A stretch of 64,000 nt of DNA from an uncultured bacterium (GTDB taxonomy: Bacteria > Spirochaetota > UBA4802 > UB4802), in the NCBI GenBank assembly GCA_937920495.1, contig CALEUQ010000041.1:1-64000 (forward strand), in the 5' to 3' direction. Shown piece after piece: positions 26,300 to 35,778 of this stretch; within the stretch, counting starts at the first letter, position 1; each line of letters begins with the position of its first letter. Under the pieces are notes generated by a model. That model saw nothing but the letters and a program-made list of their open reading frames with translations, was not told the DNA's origin and did not search any database. The translations under genes were made by a program, and so were the position numbers.

Positions 26300-26679
26300 G
26301 TACTCTAAGCTCCTGTGGCTAAATTTTGCGCTTATAAATTATATATTAATATGTCGATAGGTATAAAGAAAATATTTATATGATTTTATTTAAAATGGAT
26401 ATTAATATATAATTAACAATGTGTGGTATCATGTAAGTTAAAGAAGTGTACACGTATTTATATTATAACGAGCGTGTGAGGATTAATGAGCGAAAATTAT
26501 GTTACTATCTTGACGGTTGATTTATGAATAAAGTATGGAATACTCCCCCGCCACTTCCGGCGGCCAGGGTGTATATATAATTTATTATTACTGAAAATAT
26601 GTTTGATTTTTTACACAGAATATAGCTTCATTGTTTATGTCACATTATGCAGGATAATTACAGGTAAAAAGAGCCCATT
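26300..26679. other. Divergent intergenic region with family B repeat
   Basis: 380 bp between the CBM48 and TPR genes. It contains the family B hairpin repeat at 26541-26600 and otherwise AT-rich sequence that must include promoters for both genes. No RNA gene recognised. Confidence 0.4.
26541..26600 (+). repeat. GC-hairpin repeat, family B (copy 1)
   Basis: TACTCCCCCGCCACTTCCGG followed by CGGCCAGGGTGTATATATAA. It matches the copies at 35632-35716 and 52839-52925 in layout: a GC-rich palindrome ending GGTGTA, followed by an AT tract. This copy is the most diverged. Confidence 0.45.
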
Positions 26680-29664
26680 ATGGCGGTAACCGAAGAGATA
26701 CAAAATCTGACACCTGAAGAAGAAGCTGAGATTACGCGTATTGTCGATTCGTTTGATGCTGAACTTGCATCTATTGCCACGATGCGTGGTAGTGTTAGCG
26801 TGATTCAGGCTGATTCAACTGCGGCTGATTTTACCATTACTCCGGGTCAGAAACAGGAAGAGAGCGAGCTTTTATCCATTGAGCCTGAAGAGATAGTAGA
26901 TATAACCGATATGATTCAGGAAGTACCGGAAGAAGCTTTGCCTCCGGGTAAGGAAGAAACGGTATCTCAGTTTGAATTTGAAGAACCTGCAACTTTAGAA
27001 CAGGTCCCCCCGGAAGAAAAGATAGCAGTTGAAGAAAAACTGCCTGAAGAGTTGCTGGAAGAAGAAATTCCTCCATTTGAGAAAAAGGTGCCACCTGCAA
27101 GGCCTGCAAAGAAAGAAGTAAGCCCGCTTGATGAACTGGAAGAACTTACCAGGTTTGAGCCGGAAACCGTTGAAGCTCATGAAATCAGTACTGATGAATT
27201 TGTCACAGAAGAACCGCGTATCCCACAAGATGTGAGCCTGGATGAGGATATACATCTTTCAGAGATTGGCACAGAAGAAGTATCTGAAATTTCTGAACTC
27301 AAAGCCGATGAACTTCCTGAAGCTGATATGGCAACACTGGGTCTTGATGAAGAAATGTCTGAACCTGCAGCGTTTGAAGAAATATCTAAAGAAGAAACTC
27401 CACGGGCTCGTTTTGAAACGCCTTCATTTGATGAACTGGAAAGCTTTGAAGAGCCTGTAAGAAAGGCAGAAAAGGTTGAACACGTTGTAGATGAGTTGCA
27501 ACCTGAGTTTGAGGGTCTGGAAGAAGAACCACAGCCAATATCAATGGAAGAAAGCGTGGAGATTTCCGATGCAGAATTACGGCGACTAAAAAAAGCTCTG
27601 CTGCTTCTACATCCCGTACTCAGAAAAAAAATTAAAGAAATTATTTTACAGGATCAGCTTTCTCCTGATGATACACGTAAATTAATTGATCTGATACTTG
27701 CTAATAAACCTGAAGATAATATTCAGCGCTTTATTGAAAAGAAGCTTAATATACGGCTGACCCTTGAAGAAGAAATGCCGCACCGAAGGGTTATTACTGC
27801 GCGTCCTGAATATACCCGTGAAGGGATGCAGCGGCAGCAGCGGTTGCTCAGGCAAACAAAGATTATTGCAGCAGCGGTGCTCATTGGGTTTACATTGACA
27901 GTAACTATCTATCAATATGTGTATAAGCCTTTTATGGCAAAACGACTTATCAATAAAGGTGTGGCGCTGATACTGGAACCGGGTGACCCTGCTACAAAGA
28001 AAGTAAAGGATTACAAAAAAGCAGAAGAGTATTTTGACTACGTTGACACGCATTATAAAAAAGATTACCTGTATGGCTACAATGCGTATGCACGGGCATA
28101 CTTTAAAAAGAGAGAATTTGACTATTCATATTCAAAATTAAAGCGGGCATTCCAGATAAATAATCGTGATATTGACACACTGAATAATACGGGCTATTTC
28201 TTTGCAAAAATACCAGAGAACTACTACAACCGTATCCAAAACGATGCAATAAGAACATTTGCACCCAAAGGCACCTATGAGATTTCGCAGGTTGATATGG
28301 CAATAATGATGTATAACAGGGTGCTGGCAATAGATCCCAAAAATATCACTGCAATGTTTGGCATAGGCAACGCATATCTGTATCAGGGCCAGTATTTAAA
28401 ATCGCGCCAATATTTTGAGAATATTCTAAAAGTGGACCCTGATTCCTGGGTTGGATATGCGGGGCTCCTTAATCTTTTTATTGAGCGTGACAATCTGCCT
28501 GAGGTGCTTTCCATACACACTGACCTGCGTGCGCGAGATATTTTAACGGATATCCCTTCACCACTGCTGGCTAAACTGGCACATTATTATATTGGCAAGA
28601 ACCGTTCAGATACATTTAATGTGCGTGTTGACCTGGGTATACAATCACCACGGCTTAAGGATGAAGGCGACAACCTGATACCAGCATGTCGTGGCGTGCT
28701 TGATGCATTAAAAGAAAAGGACCCTGATTATCCGCCACTGTATGTTGCAAGTGCAAAGTTAGCAGCAGCGCAGAAAAATCTTAAGCTAGTTGAAATGCTG
28801 CTTAAAGAAGCAGAAGAAAAAGCTGAAGAGAAAGGTGAGCGCTATTTTGCAGCATTGCATCTTTTAGGTGAATACAACTATACCATAAAGCAGCCTGTTG
28901 AAGCATATAAGTATCTGAATGCAGCAATTACTGCGTATCAATATCCGCCAGAGTTTACCTATGAGGATTTTTACTATGAGTCTGAGTCAATAGGCAAAAC
29001 ATACGCCTGCCTTGGCCATATCTTTTATTATTTCTTTGATAAAGTTAAATTCAGGTTTGGCGATGAGCTTGATGAAACATTGTTAGATGAGGACGCCGAC
29101 AGGATGGCAAATTTAGACATTGCGCGGCAAAAGTATGAGCTTGCAATTCAGGAAAACTTTTCATCGTCTGAAGTTCGCTATAACCTGGGCAGGATATACT
29201 ATGTTAACCAGAATTATCAGCAGGCACTGGAGCAGTGGCTAAATCTGTATGAAGATATAGTCACCAATCCACAGGTTATGTTTGCGATAGGCAACGCATT
29301 CTATCATATGAATAACTTAGAGGCAAGTAAGGGCGAATATTTAAAAATGATTGCGGTATTTGAACGCAAGGCGGAGGCAATACGATTGCCAAGGCCAGAA
29401 CGTAAAGAGCATCTTATAATATTCCAGTCGCTTGCATCTGCATATAATAATTTAGGTGCAGTGTATCAGGTTCAGGGAAATGAAACAAAAAGCAGCATTG
29501 CATACTGGAAGGCAATTGATTATGCATCCCGTATAGGTATGGAAAACGAGTTTGCTCGTGTCAATCTGGCACGTGGATTTAAGCCGCGCACCACACCCAT
29601 TATGCCCATTCTTGATGAAAATATCCCCTACAGCATTGATATATTCAGAGCTGAAATGCGGTAA
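26680..29664 (+). CDS. Large membrane-anchored TPR protein, acidic N-terminus
   Basis: 994 residues. Residues 1-290 are strongly acidic and Pro/Glu-rich with no signal peptide, hence cytoplasmic. About 296-355 is a charged helical segment. One transmembrane helix lies at about 392-412. The remaining 580 residues are tetratricopeptide repeats (YAYARAYFKKREFDYSYSKL, ALLGIGNAYLYQGQY-like units) on the periplasmic side. The architecture recalls the TPR proteins of the spirochaetal periplasmic flagellar collar (FlcA-type), but similar designs exist elsewhere. A scaffold role is likely; collar membership is only a suggestion. Confidence 0.75.
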   Translation: MAVTEEIQNLTPEEEAEITRIVDSFDAELASIATMRGSVSVIQADSTAADFTITPGQKQEESELLSIEPEEIVDITDMIQEVPEEALPPGKEETVSQFEFEEPATLEQVPPEEKIAVEEKLPEELLEEEIPPFEKKVPPARPAKKEVSPLDELEELTRFEPETVEAHEISTDEFVTEEPRIPQDVSLDEDIHLSEIGTEEVSEISELKADELPEADMATLGLDEEMSEPAAFEEISKEETPRARFETPSFDELESFEEPVRKAEKVEHVVDELQPEFEGLEEEPQPISMEESVEISDAELRRLKKALLLLHPVLRKKIKEIILQDQLSPDDTRKLIDLILANKPEDNIQRFIEKKLNIRLTLEEEMPHRRVITARPEYTREGMQRQQRLLRQTKIIAAAVLIGFTLTVTIYQYVYKPFMAKRLINKGVALILEPGDPATKKVKDYKKAEEYFDYVDTHYKKDYLYGYNAYARAYFKKREFDYSYSKLKRAFQINNRDIDTLNNTGYFFAKIPENYYNRIQNDAIRTFAPKGTYEISQVDMAIMMYNRVLAIDPKNITAMFGIGNAYLYQGQYLKSRQYFENILKVDPDSWVGYAGLLNLFIERDNLPEVLSIHTDLRARDILTDIPSPLLAKLAHYYIGKNRSDTFNVRVDLGIQSPRLKDEGDNLIPACRGVLDALKEKDPDYPPLYVASAKLAAAQKNLKLVEMLLKEAEEKAEEKGERYFAALHLLGEYNYTIKQPVEAYKYLNAAITAYQYPPEFTYEDFYYESESIGKTYACLGHIFYYFFDKVKFRFGDELDETLLDEDADRMANLDIARQKYELAIQENFSSSEVRYNLGRIYYVNQNYQQALEQWLNLYEDIVTNPQVMFAIGNAFYHMNNLEASKGEYLKMIAVFERKAEAIRLPRPERKEHLIIFQSLASAYNNLGAVYQVQGNETKSSIAYWKAIDYASRIGMENEFARVNLARGFKPRTTPIMPILDENIPYSIDIFRAEMR

Positions 29665-29986
29665 TGTTGGGTAGTGATCCATCCGCTGTGTTGCAGTGCA
29701 GAGTCTGCTATGTAGTAGTAAAAAATGCTTGTGTTAATGCGATATATGTGTATTATGTCGCATCAACCATTTATACAAATATTGGTATCACACTGCTATA
29801 CTAAACGTTACATCCAGTGCAGCAATGAATGGATCCAGGATATGACTGGAAGCAGGTTGAATCCTTGATCTGATGTAATGGAGGAAAGCAATTTTTAATT
29901 ATTCAGGACTCTGTGATTGTTCTTCCTGATTATACACTGTGTGAAATGAAAAGAATAATTCTATTTTCAAAAGAAGGTGAAACTGT
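29665..29986. other. Intergenic, nothing recognised
   Basis: 322 bp between two plus-strand genes. No repeat family member, RNA or ORF was recognised. It should hold the promoter of the SNF2 helicase, which has AGAAGGTG ahead of its ATG. Confidence 0.4.
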
Positions 29987-32722
29987 ATGCACACTGTTCA
30001 ACTGTGCTATGAAGAAGAGCATAATGCATCAACATGCACGCCATCTGATCACGCAATTTTAGATTATATAGCGCAACACTCTTTTGCACCTGATACACGG
30101 TTTTTGCTCAAAACTGAAAGCTTTGTGCTTTCAAGCGCGTATACCAATAACAAGATGCTATCGCTTTCAAATTCGCGTACACGGATTCTTCCCCATCAGA
30201 TTGAAAGCACCTACACTGTGGTAAATTCACTGCATAAGCGCTTTTTAATTGCCGATGAGGTTGGTCTTGGGAAAACTATTGAAGCAGGGCTCATTATTAA
30301 GGAACTATCGTATAGATATAATTATGACAGGGTGTGTATTGTATGCCCCGCAAGCCTTCAGTACCAGTGGCAGCACGAGATGAAAAGCAAATTCAATGAA
30401 GAGTTTGCGATAGTTGATAAAAAAATGTACACACGGTATAAAGGTAATCCATGGGTAGTAAATAAAATAATCTGCTCCATTGATTTTATAAAAAACCGTG
30501 CATTTATAGAAACGCTATCGCAGGCCAGCTGGGATACGGTTGTTATTGATGAAGCCCATAGGTTGCGACGCGATGCTACCACGCAGACAAAATCATATCA
30601 GGTGGCAGAACTTTTAGCAAAAAACAGCAAGGCATTATTATTGCTATCAGCAACACCATTTAGAGGTAAATTAGAGGAGCTGTACTACCTGCTTTCACTT
30701 CTAGATAAAAATCTTCTGGGCCCCATACATAGCTTTCAGGCAACCTACTGTGTGCCAGATGCTGACCTTGGACCACTCAAAGAAAAAATTGCTCAGGTTG
30801 TCATACGCCGTACCAAACGAGAGGTGGGGGGATTTACAAAACGGCTTGCAAAAACTATACGCTTTGAAATGCACCCTGAAGAGCGCATGCTCTATGATGC
30901 AACCACACAGTATGTTGCTGATCAGTTTAACAAGGCCATGCAGACAGAAAACCGTGCCATTGGTTTTGTTATGACAGTATTCCAGAAACTATCAGACTCT
31001 TCGTCGTATGCGCTACTGTGTGCATTAAAAAAGAGGCATGAGTATTTGTCTGGCCTTTTAGCACAAAAGGTAGCTACCAGGTATGATAACATGACTTTAG
31101 ATGAGGAGGACCTTGAGGATATAGATAAAGTAGTGCAGGTTGAAAGCGTGGATATTGAAGAAGAGATTGCAACCCTTTCAAAGCTCATAGAGATGGCACA
31201 ACATGTTACAAGGAATAAAAAGGCTGAGAAGCTTGTGCAACTTATAAAAAAGTTGAAAGCGGAAAACCACCAGAAGATATTGATCTTTACACAGTTCAGG
31301 ACAACACAGGATTATTTAGCCGATGTGCTGAAAAATCATAAGGTTGTGCTGTTTCATGGCTCATTGAGCAGAGACGAGAAGGAGCAGGCAATAGAGAATT
31401 TCAAAAATGAGGCTGAGATATTAATATGCACCGAGGCGGGAGGTGAAGGACGCAATTTACAGTTTTGCAATGTGCTCATTAATTATGACCTGCCGTGGTC
31501 CCCACTTAAGGTGGAGCAGCGCATTGGCAGAATACACCGCTTTGGGCAGCCGAATAATGTGATCATCTATAATTTTGCAACCAAACACACCGTTGCCGAA
31601 CGAGTACTGGAAGTGCTGAACCATAAGCTTAAGCTTTTTGAGGAATCATTAGGCACACCGGATGTGATCCTTGGCGATATTGCCGATGAACGATTTTTCA
31701 ACAATATTTTTATGGAGCTGATTGCAGGCTTTAAAAGCAAAAAACGTATCACAAAAGATATCGACACCCACTTACAGAAAGCCCGATCAAGCTACAGTAA
31801 ATTGCAAGAATTGACAGTTGCCAGAAGAATTGATCTTAATTTTGACGAGTATTATAAAATCACCATGCAGGAGCGGGAGTTTTCCAATAAGCGTATTGAG
31901 CAGTTTATCAATGAACTAAAAAAGGTTGATGATTCTATAAAAAATTATATTTCCGAACAAAACCCCAAAAACAGATTGTACTTTGTGCGCTATAACCCGG
32001 TTACACATACACCGGTGGGTAGGTATGGAACCTTTGTAAGTGAGATAGCGTTAGAAAATGAGTCACTGGAATTTCTGGCCTTTGGCCATCCTGTTGTTGA
32101 CTGGAGCATTGCGCAATGCCAGCAAGTGGATTTTGGGGGGTTATCTGGAATCAAGCAGATTACATGCCCGTATGATTGCTGTGGTTTAATTTTTCACTAC
32201 CTTCTGACTGTCAAAGCAAAAGAGCAGGTGCAGCATATTGTCCCGGTATTTGTGTCAAAGGATGTTGTGAGTCAGGCTGTTGTGGATGATATTGAACGGG
32301 AGGCATTACGCCAGTATGGATGTGCGGTGAGCGTGGCGGATGATGTGGCAGGGGAATATTGCGGCAATATTCACTATTACTATGAACTATCGCGTAAAAG
32401 ACTTGAAAAAAAGGTTGGGGCGATAGTTACCGAAATAAAAGAATCCATGAATCTTCATATTGACCCATGCAAGGAAAGGATACAGCAGCATTACGTGCAG
32501 GAAATGGAATACCTGCACAAGCGACTGGAGTGGCAGGAATGTCAGCAGAAGTGGTACGACAGGGACATGCACAGTGCTATTACCAGGACAAAAAATATGA
32601 TAAAAAAAATAGAGGAAGAACATCACAGCCAGATGCAGCAGTATTACGCATTTACTGATGTGACATGGCAAACCAGGCTTGTAAATGCGGGAATACTGGT
32701 GTGCACATCGGCATCATTTTGA
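29987..32722 (+). CDS. SNF2/RapA-type helicase
   Basis: 911 residues. Helicase motifs are in order: Walker A with Lys96 (DEVGLGKTIEAG), DEAH box at 188-191 (VVIDEAHRLRRD), motif III LLSATPFRG, then the C-terminal lobe (LIFTQFRTTQDYLADVL, VLFHGSLSRDEKEQAI) and motifs V/VI (CTEAGGEGRNLQ, QRIGRIHRFGQ). The C-terminal 350 residues are charged and coiled-coil-like. It resembles RapA/HepA, the ATPase that recycles RNA polymerase, though it lacks an obvious N-terminal Tudor-like region. A stand-alone role in transcription or DNA remodelling is likely. Three octamer copies lie inside it, two as an inverted pair (32386 and 32420). Confidence 0.87.
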   Translation: MHTVQLCYEEEHNASTCTPSDHAILDYIAQHSFAPDTRFLLKTESFVLSSAYTNNKMLSLSNSRTRILPHQIESTYTVVNSLHKRFLIADEVGLGKTIEAGLIIKELSYRYNYDRVCIVCPASLQYQWQHEMKSKFNEEFAIVDKKMYTRYKGNPWVVNKIICSIDFIKNRAFIETLSQASWDTVVIDEAHRLRRDATTQTKSYQVAELLAKNSKALLLLSATPFRGKLEELYYLLSLLDKNLLGPIHSFQATYCVPDADLGPLKEKIAQVVIRRTKREVGGFTKRLAKTIRFEMHPEERMLYDATTQYVADQFNKAMQTENRAIGFVMTVFQKLSDSSSYALLCALKKRHEYLSGLLAQKVATRYDNMTLDEEDLEDIDKVVQVESVDIEEEIATLSKLIEMAQHVTRNKKAEKLVQLIKKLKAENHQKILIFTQFRTTQDYLADVLKNHKVVLFHGSLSRDEKEQAIENFKNEAEILICTEAGGEGRNLQFCNVLINYDLPWSPLKVEQRIGRIHRFGQPNNVIIYNFATKHTVAERVLEVLNHKLKLFEESLGTPDVILGDIADERFFNNIFMELIAGFKSKKRITKDIDTHLQKARSSYSKLQELTVARRIDLNFDEYYKITMQEREFSNKRIEQFINELKKVDDSIKNYISEQNPKNRLYFVRYNPVTHTPVGRYGTFVSEIALENESLEFLAFGHPVVDWSIAQCQQVDFGGLSGIKQITCPYDCCGLIFHYLLTVKAKEQVQHIVPVFVSKDVVSQAVVDDIEREALRQYGCAVSVADDVAGEYCGNIHYYYELSRKRLEKKVGAIVTEIKESMNLHIDPCKERIQQHYVQEMEYLHKRLEWQECQQKWYDRDMHSAITRTKNMIKKIEEEHHSQMQQYYAFTDVTWQTRLVNAGILVCTSASF

Positions 32723-33028
32723 CATTGCTTTTTTAAGCTTCTCTATTTCCTGAGTGGTAGGTATGAATTGAATCCCCATACCAGCTTTTTTGTCGCCTTC
32801 TTCATGCGTGCGTATCCAGCGTACGGTGCCTTTTAAGCTTATGGTTTCTTCTGGCCCTATGTATATCTCAATGTCAACAGTGCTCCCCGGATGCACTGGT
32901 TCAGGCGTTGCAATGAACATCCCGCCTTCACTCATGTCGTGCGCAGTGCTGAAGGTTATGCCATCCATGCTTTCAACTACAGATTTGCATTTTTTTGAAA
33001 CACGGTTATATTTTCGCTTTTCGGCCAT
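32714..33028 (-). CDS. PilZ-domain protein
   Basis: 104 residues from the ATG at 33028, which fits the domain start and has GAGG upstream; an ATG at 33100 would add 24 residues of non-conserved sequence. It is a single PilZ domain with the two c-di-GMP contact motifs: RKYNRV (R-x3-R) near the N-terminus and DMSEGGMFI (D-x-S-x-x-G) around residue 31. It should act as a c-di-GMP receptor, for example on motility or polysaccharide output. Its 3' end overlaps the helicase gene by 9 bp on the opposite strand. Confidence 0.85.
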   Translation of the reverse strand: MAEKRKYNRVSKKCKSVVESMDGITFSTAHDMSEGGMFIATPEPVHPGSTVDIEIYIGPEETISLKGTVRWIRTHEEGDKKAGMGIQFIPTTQEIEKLKKAMSK

Positions 33029-33566
33029 AGGTACCTCGCTTGTGTGGTGTTGTGTTGAGACACATTCACATATTATATATGATATGCAATGAGATTGCAA
33101 TAAAAAAATTTTTGATATACTATATAGATACTACCACCGTTACAAATAGAAAAATTTACAACCTTGCCGTGCTGCCTGCTATCAACGATATATACAGCCG
33201 CTTCCAGCTTGATGCAGGGTCGGCAAGCGGAGATGGGTAATTTTGAGTATATCCTGATTTTCCATATATGATGTTAGTTCCAAAGCGATCAATCTGGAAT
33301 ATGGGAAATTTAGGCGTGGTGTTGTCAGGCTTCAGGGCCGCTACAAATGAGGATGGCAGAAAAAGGGCAGCATCCACTCTAACACGAAGCATGTAAAAGA
33401 AACACATGTCTATGAGAACATAGGGCTTGAATATATATTAAGACAAAAGGGTGGTCAAATATTAAATTCATTTCCTCTTCACACCACAACAAATAAAATG
33501 ATTGCAAATGTTACTGGCAGTTTTAAGGTATACATGCTATTACTATAGATGTGAGCAGGAGCACAC
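33029..33566. other. Gene-poor region, unassigned minus-strand frame
   Basis: 538 bp. A minus-strand frame at 33156-33407 (83 codons) has biased composition (LKPDNTTPKFPIFQIDRFG, SPLADPASSWKRLY) that looks like a gene fragment, but I recognise no family and see no RBS. No repeat family member found. Confidence 0.3.
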
Positions 33567-34166
33567 GTGCGTATCTTTTATTCATACAGAAAAGCATTGT
33601 TCCCGCACTGTGGGATAACCGTGCCCATTAAAAGAAAATGGGTGGCGCAACGTTATGCACAGGGTAACACGGTTATTGTGTATCCAGTGAAATCACTGCG
33701 GGATTATTTTTCCATAAACAATGTGGGTGTTCTTGCAGAGGTGCTGAAAGTGGAGCTGGCGGGCAACATGTATTTGTTGTCGTTAAAGGGCTTAAAGCGT
33801 GTAAAGATACTTAAACGGCAGGGAGTATGGAATTGCCAGTATGCAGAAATAGATCAAACGCAGACAATAAAAACTGAAATAGCCGAAAAGATCAGGAAAA
33901 AAGCGCAGGAGTTGATATTTCTAATTAATGTTGATGAATCTGACAAACTTATTCATCTTTTAAATTATATTTCCGATGGAGCGCAGCTTTCAGATTTTAT
34001 TGCAAATTATTTCATACTGGACTATGATGAACGTATAGAATTGCTCAATACCATTGATGTAAAGCAGCGCATCACAAAGATAATAGCGATTTTAAGTGAA
34101 CTGATTACAGGCATAAAGAAAAAAAGGGAGAACGAAATACATGAAAAAGAAAATATACCAGGATGA
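33567..34166 (+). CDS. LON substrate-binding-domain protein
   Basis: 199 residues. It resembles the N-terminal LON domain without the AAA or protease parts: ALFPHCGITVPIKRKWV at the start, GVLAEVLKVELAGNMYLLSL with LKRVKILKR in the middle, and the helical segment LSDFIANYFILDYDERIELL to the end. Stand-alone LON-domain proteins are common and their role is mostly unknown; they may bind substrates. The next gene overlaps its 3' end by 26 bp, so the two are translationally linked. Confidence 0.75.
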   Translation: MRIFYSYRKALFPHCGITVPIKRKWVAQRYAQGNTVIVYPVKSLRDYFSINNVGVLAEVLKVELAGNMYLLSLKGLKRVKILKRQGVWNCQYAEIDQTQTIKTEIAEKIRKKAQELIFLINVDESDKLIHLLNYISDGAQLSDFIANYFILDYDERIELLNTIDVKQRITKIIAILSELITGIKKKRENEIHEKENIPG

Positions 34167-34605
34167 AGTGCTGTACACCATTGCATGGTCGCCCGTGTAT
34201 AAGTTTGATAAATATTCAATAACCAAGATTATTCCCGAACTGGCTGGCATTGTTGCCATAATGGAAAAGCAGAATGAGGAAACATATCATTACGTGTTGT
34301 TTTACAGTTGCTGGCGCGACGGTATGCGGTTAGGGCTTAAAAATTTACTTGACCCAATTTTTACACGGCATCCGGATCTGGCAAAAGCAATGGAAGGAAG
34401 GGAACTGTGGTATAAGTACACGGCTGTAGATTCCAATCCATTTGATTTGCAGGATATATTGTGGTGGCTTATACAGAACTATGAACCGGAATTAAATGAT
34501 ATAAAAAATTACGAAGACTCAAAACGGTATAAAAATATATATGTGCGTGAAATGGAGCTAAGTAAAGAAACCGTAGTAGAACGACTGCCAAAATTTGGAT
34601 TTTAA
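34141..34605 (+). CDS. Conserved-looking hypothetical protein
   Basis: 154 residues, soluble, with no signal peptide or membrane segment. Notable are several Trp and Tyr residues (YHYVLFYSCWRDGMRLGLKN, DILWWLIQNYEP). No family recognised. It overlaps the LON-domain gene by 26 bp in a different frame and should be cotranscribed with it. It is convergent, with a 4-bp overlap, with the next gene. Confidence 0.65.
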   Translation: MKKKIYQDEVLYTIAWSPVYKFDKYSITKIIPELAGIVAIMEKQNEETYHYVLFYSCWRDGMRLGLKNLLDPIFTRHPDLAKAMEGRELWYKYTAVDSNPFDLQDILWWLIQNYEPELNDIKNYEDSKRYKNIYVREMELSKETVVERLPKFGF

Positions 34606-35201
34606 TTGGCAAGCTTAACATCATCCAGTGTATAGATGTGACTCACATTTTGCTTTAAGGCTAAAAATTCCAGGATAAATTTTAAACGTGCTGCAGCATC
34701 AAGGGGTGAAGCAGAAATGGTATCAATACGGGTTAAAAACTGCTGCATTCTGCGGACATTCTGCGTACGCTTATCTTTATCGGTTTCAAAGATATCTTTT
34801 TTGAAAAGCAGGTATGTTTCGTATATGGCTTTTATAATATTTTCATTTTCTACAAGATAGGCAATATACAGGTTGGTATCAGAGTTGTGCACGTTTCGGG
34901 TAAAAAATTTAATCAAAGGCAAAATAATATCCGGATAAAGATGCTGGTTTATAAGCTCTTTAACTTTTGCTTCCAGCTCTGAATCTGTCATTCGCTTTGT
35001 TGGGTATGCCAAATTAATAATATAAGGATTCCCCCGCTGCACCTTGGTGTATACAAAATCAAGAAATCGGTCAAGCGAGTCTTTGCGCTCCATATCAAGC
35101 TCGCCAAACGCTCCGTCAAGGATGTCCTGTGCTATATCTTCAAGGGGGCGCCGTTCTTTAAGCAATGATTCAATATCTTTTATTTTCTTTTTCTGTTCCA
35201 T
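34602..35201 (-). CDS. Hypothetical helical protein
   Basis: 199 residues, predicted all-helical, with a charged N-terminal segment (KKIKDIESLLKERRPLEDIA) and no signal peptide or membrane helix. No family recognised. It overlaps the end of the convergent 34141 gene by 4 bp. The frame is long and its composition is protein-like, so it is very probably a real gene. Confidence 0.65.
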   Translation of the reverse strand: MEQKKKIKDIESLLKERRPLEDIAQDILDGAFGELDMERKDSLDRFLDFVYTKVQRGNPYIINLAYPTKRMTDSELEAKVKELINQHLYPDIILPLIKFFTRNVHNSDTNLYIAYLVENENIIKAIYETYLLFKKDIFETDKDKRTQNVRRMQQFLTRIDTISASPLDAAARLKFILEFLALKQNVSHIYTLDDVKLAN

Positions 35202-35221
35202 GGGTCTGGATGGTCACTATT

Positions 35222-35517
35222 TCACTCTATAAGCATTTCATGCAAATCAGATTTAATCTTTGTGATAATGCTTTTATTTACTGTTCCTAATTCCTTAATA
35301 ATTCTTTTTTTGTCAATAGTTCTGATTTGATCCAGCACTATATATCCAATTTTATTCTGAAATTTCAGTTGTACTCTGTTTGGATAAATGTGTGATATTT
35401 TTTTTCTTTTTCATCAAACAGCATATCCACAGTTGAAGTGTTGCCCGGTACTTTAAGAATAGTATTTGGTATGCGAATACCTTTTGAGTTGCCAATCTTT
35501 ATAATTTTAGTTCTCAT
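35222..35517 (-). pseudogene. mazE-mazF toxin-antitoxin remnant
   Basis: From the ATG at 35517 a 50-residue frame reads IIKIGNSKGIRIPNTILK, the N-terminal AbrB-type DNA-binding fold of MazE antitoxins, and stops at 35365. In an overlapping frame the end of a MazF/PemK toxin appears: YPNRVQL, GYIVLDQIRTIDKKRIIKEL, then the C-terminal helix up to a stop at 35222. The MazE C-terminus and the first half of MazF are missing, so a deletion joined the two. The module is dead. Confidence 0.72.
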
Positions 35518-35631
35518 ATTGATTGTACTTGATTATTGTAATTACAATGTAATTTCACAAAATAATTTTAGCAAGCACAATATTTCACGATTTATTCCTT
35601 AAATAGAATTTGTGAGCATAATAAATATAGC

Positions 35632-35716
35632 GTACACTACCGCCGTCTTCAGCGGCGGGGGTGTAGACTTATTATTAACAAAATATTGTTAAGAAATTAT
35701 TAGTAAAAATATTTAT
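35632..35716 (+). repeat. GC-hairpin repeat, family B (copy 2)
   Basis: CACTACCGCCGTCTTCAGCG followed by GCGGGGGTGTAGACTTATTA and a tail AAATTATTAGTAAAAATATT. Its hairpin and AT-rich tail align with the copy at 52839-52925 (tail AAATTATTAGTGAAATAATT), so the repeat unit is about 85 bp. It lies between the mazEF remnant and the TPR operon end. Confidence 0.6.
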
Positions 35717-35778
35717 CAATGATGCATGCGACGCGTAATAACAGATGTTTAAAGAAACATGTCACTCAATATATATAC

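Noticed and set aside
33156-33407. 83-codon minus-strand frame as a gene
   Set aside because: Composition is somewhat protein-like but there is no RBS, no recognised family and no support from neighbours.
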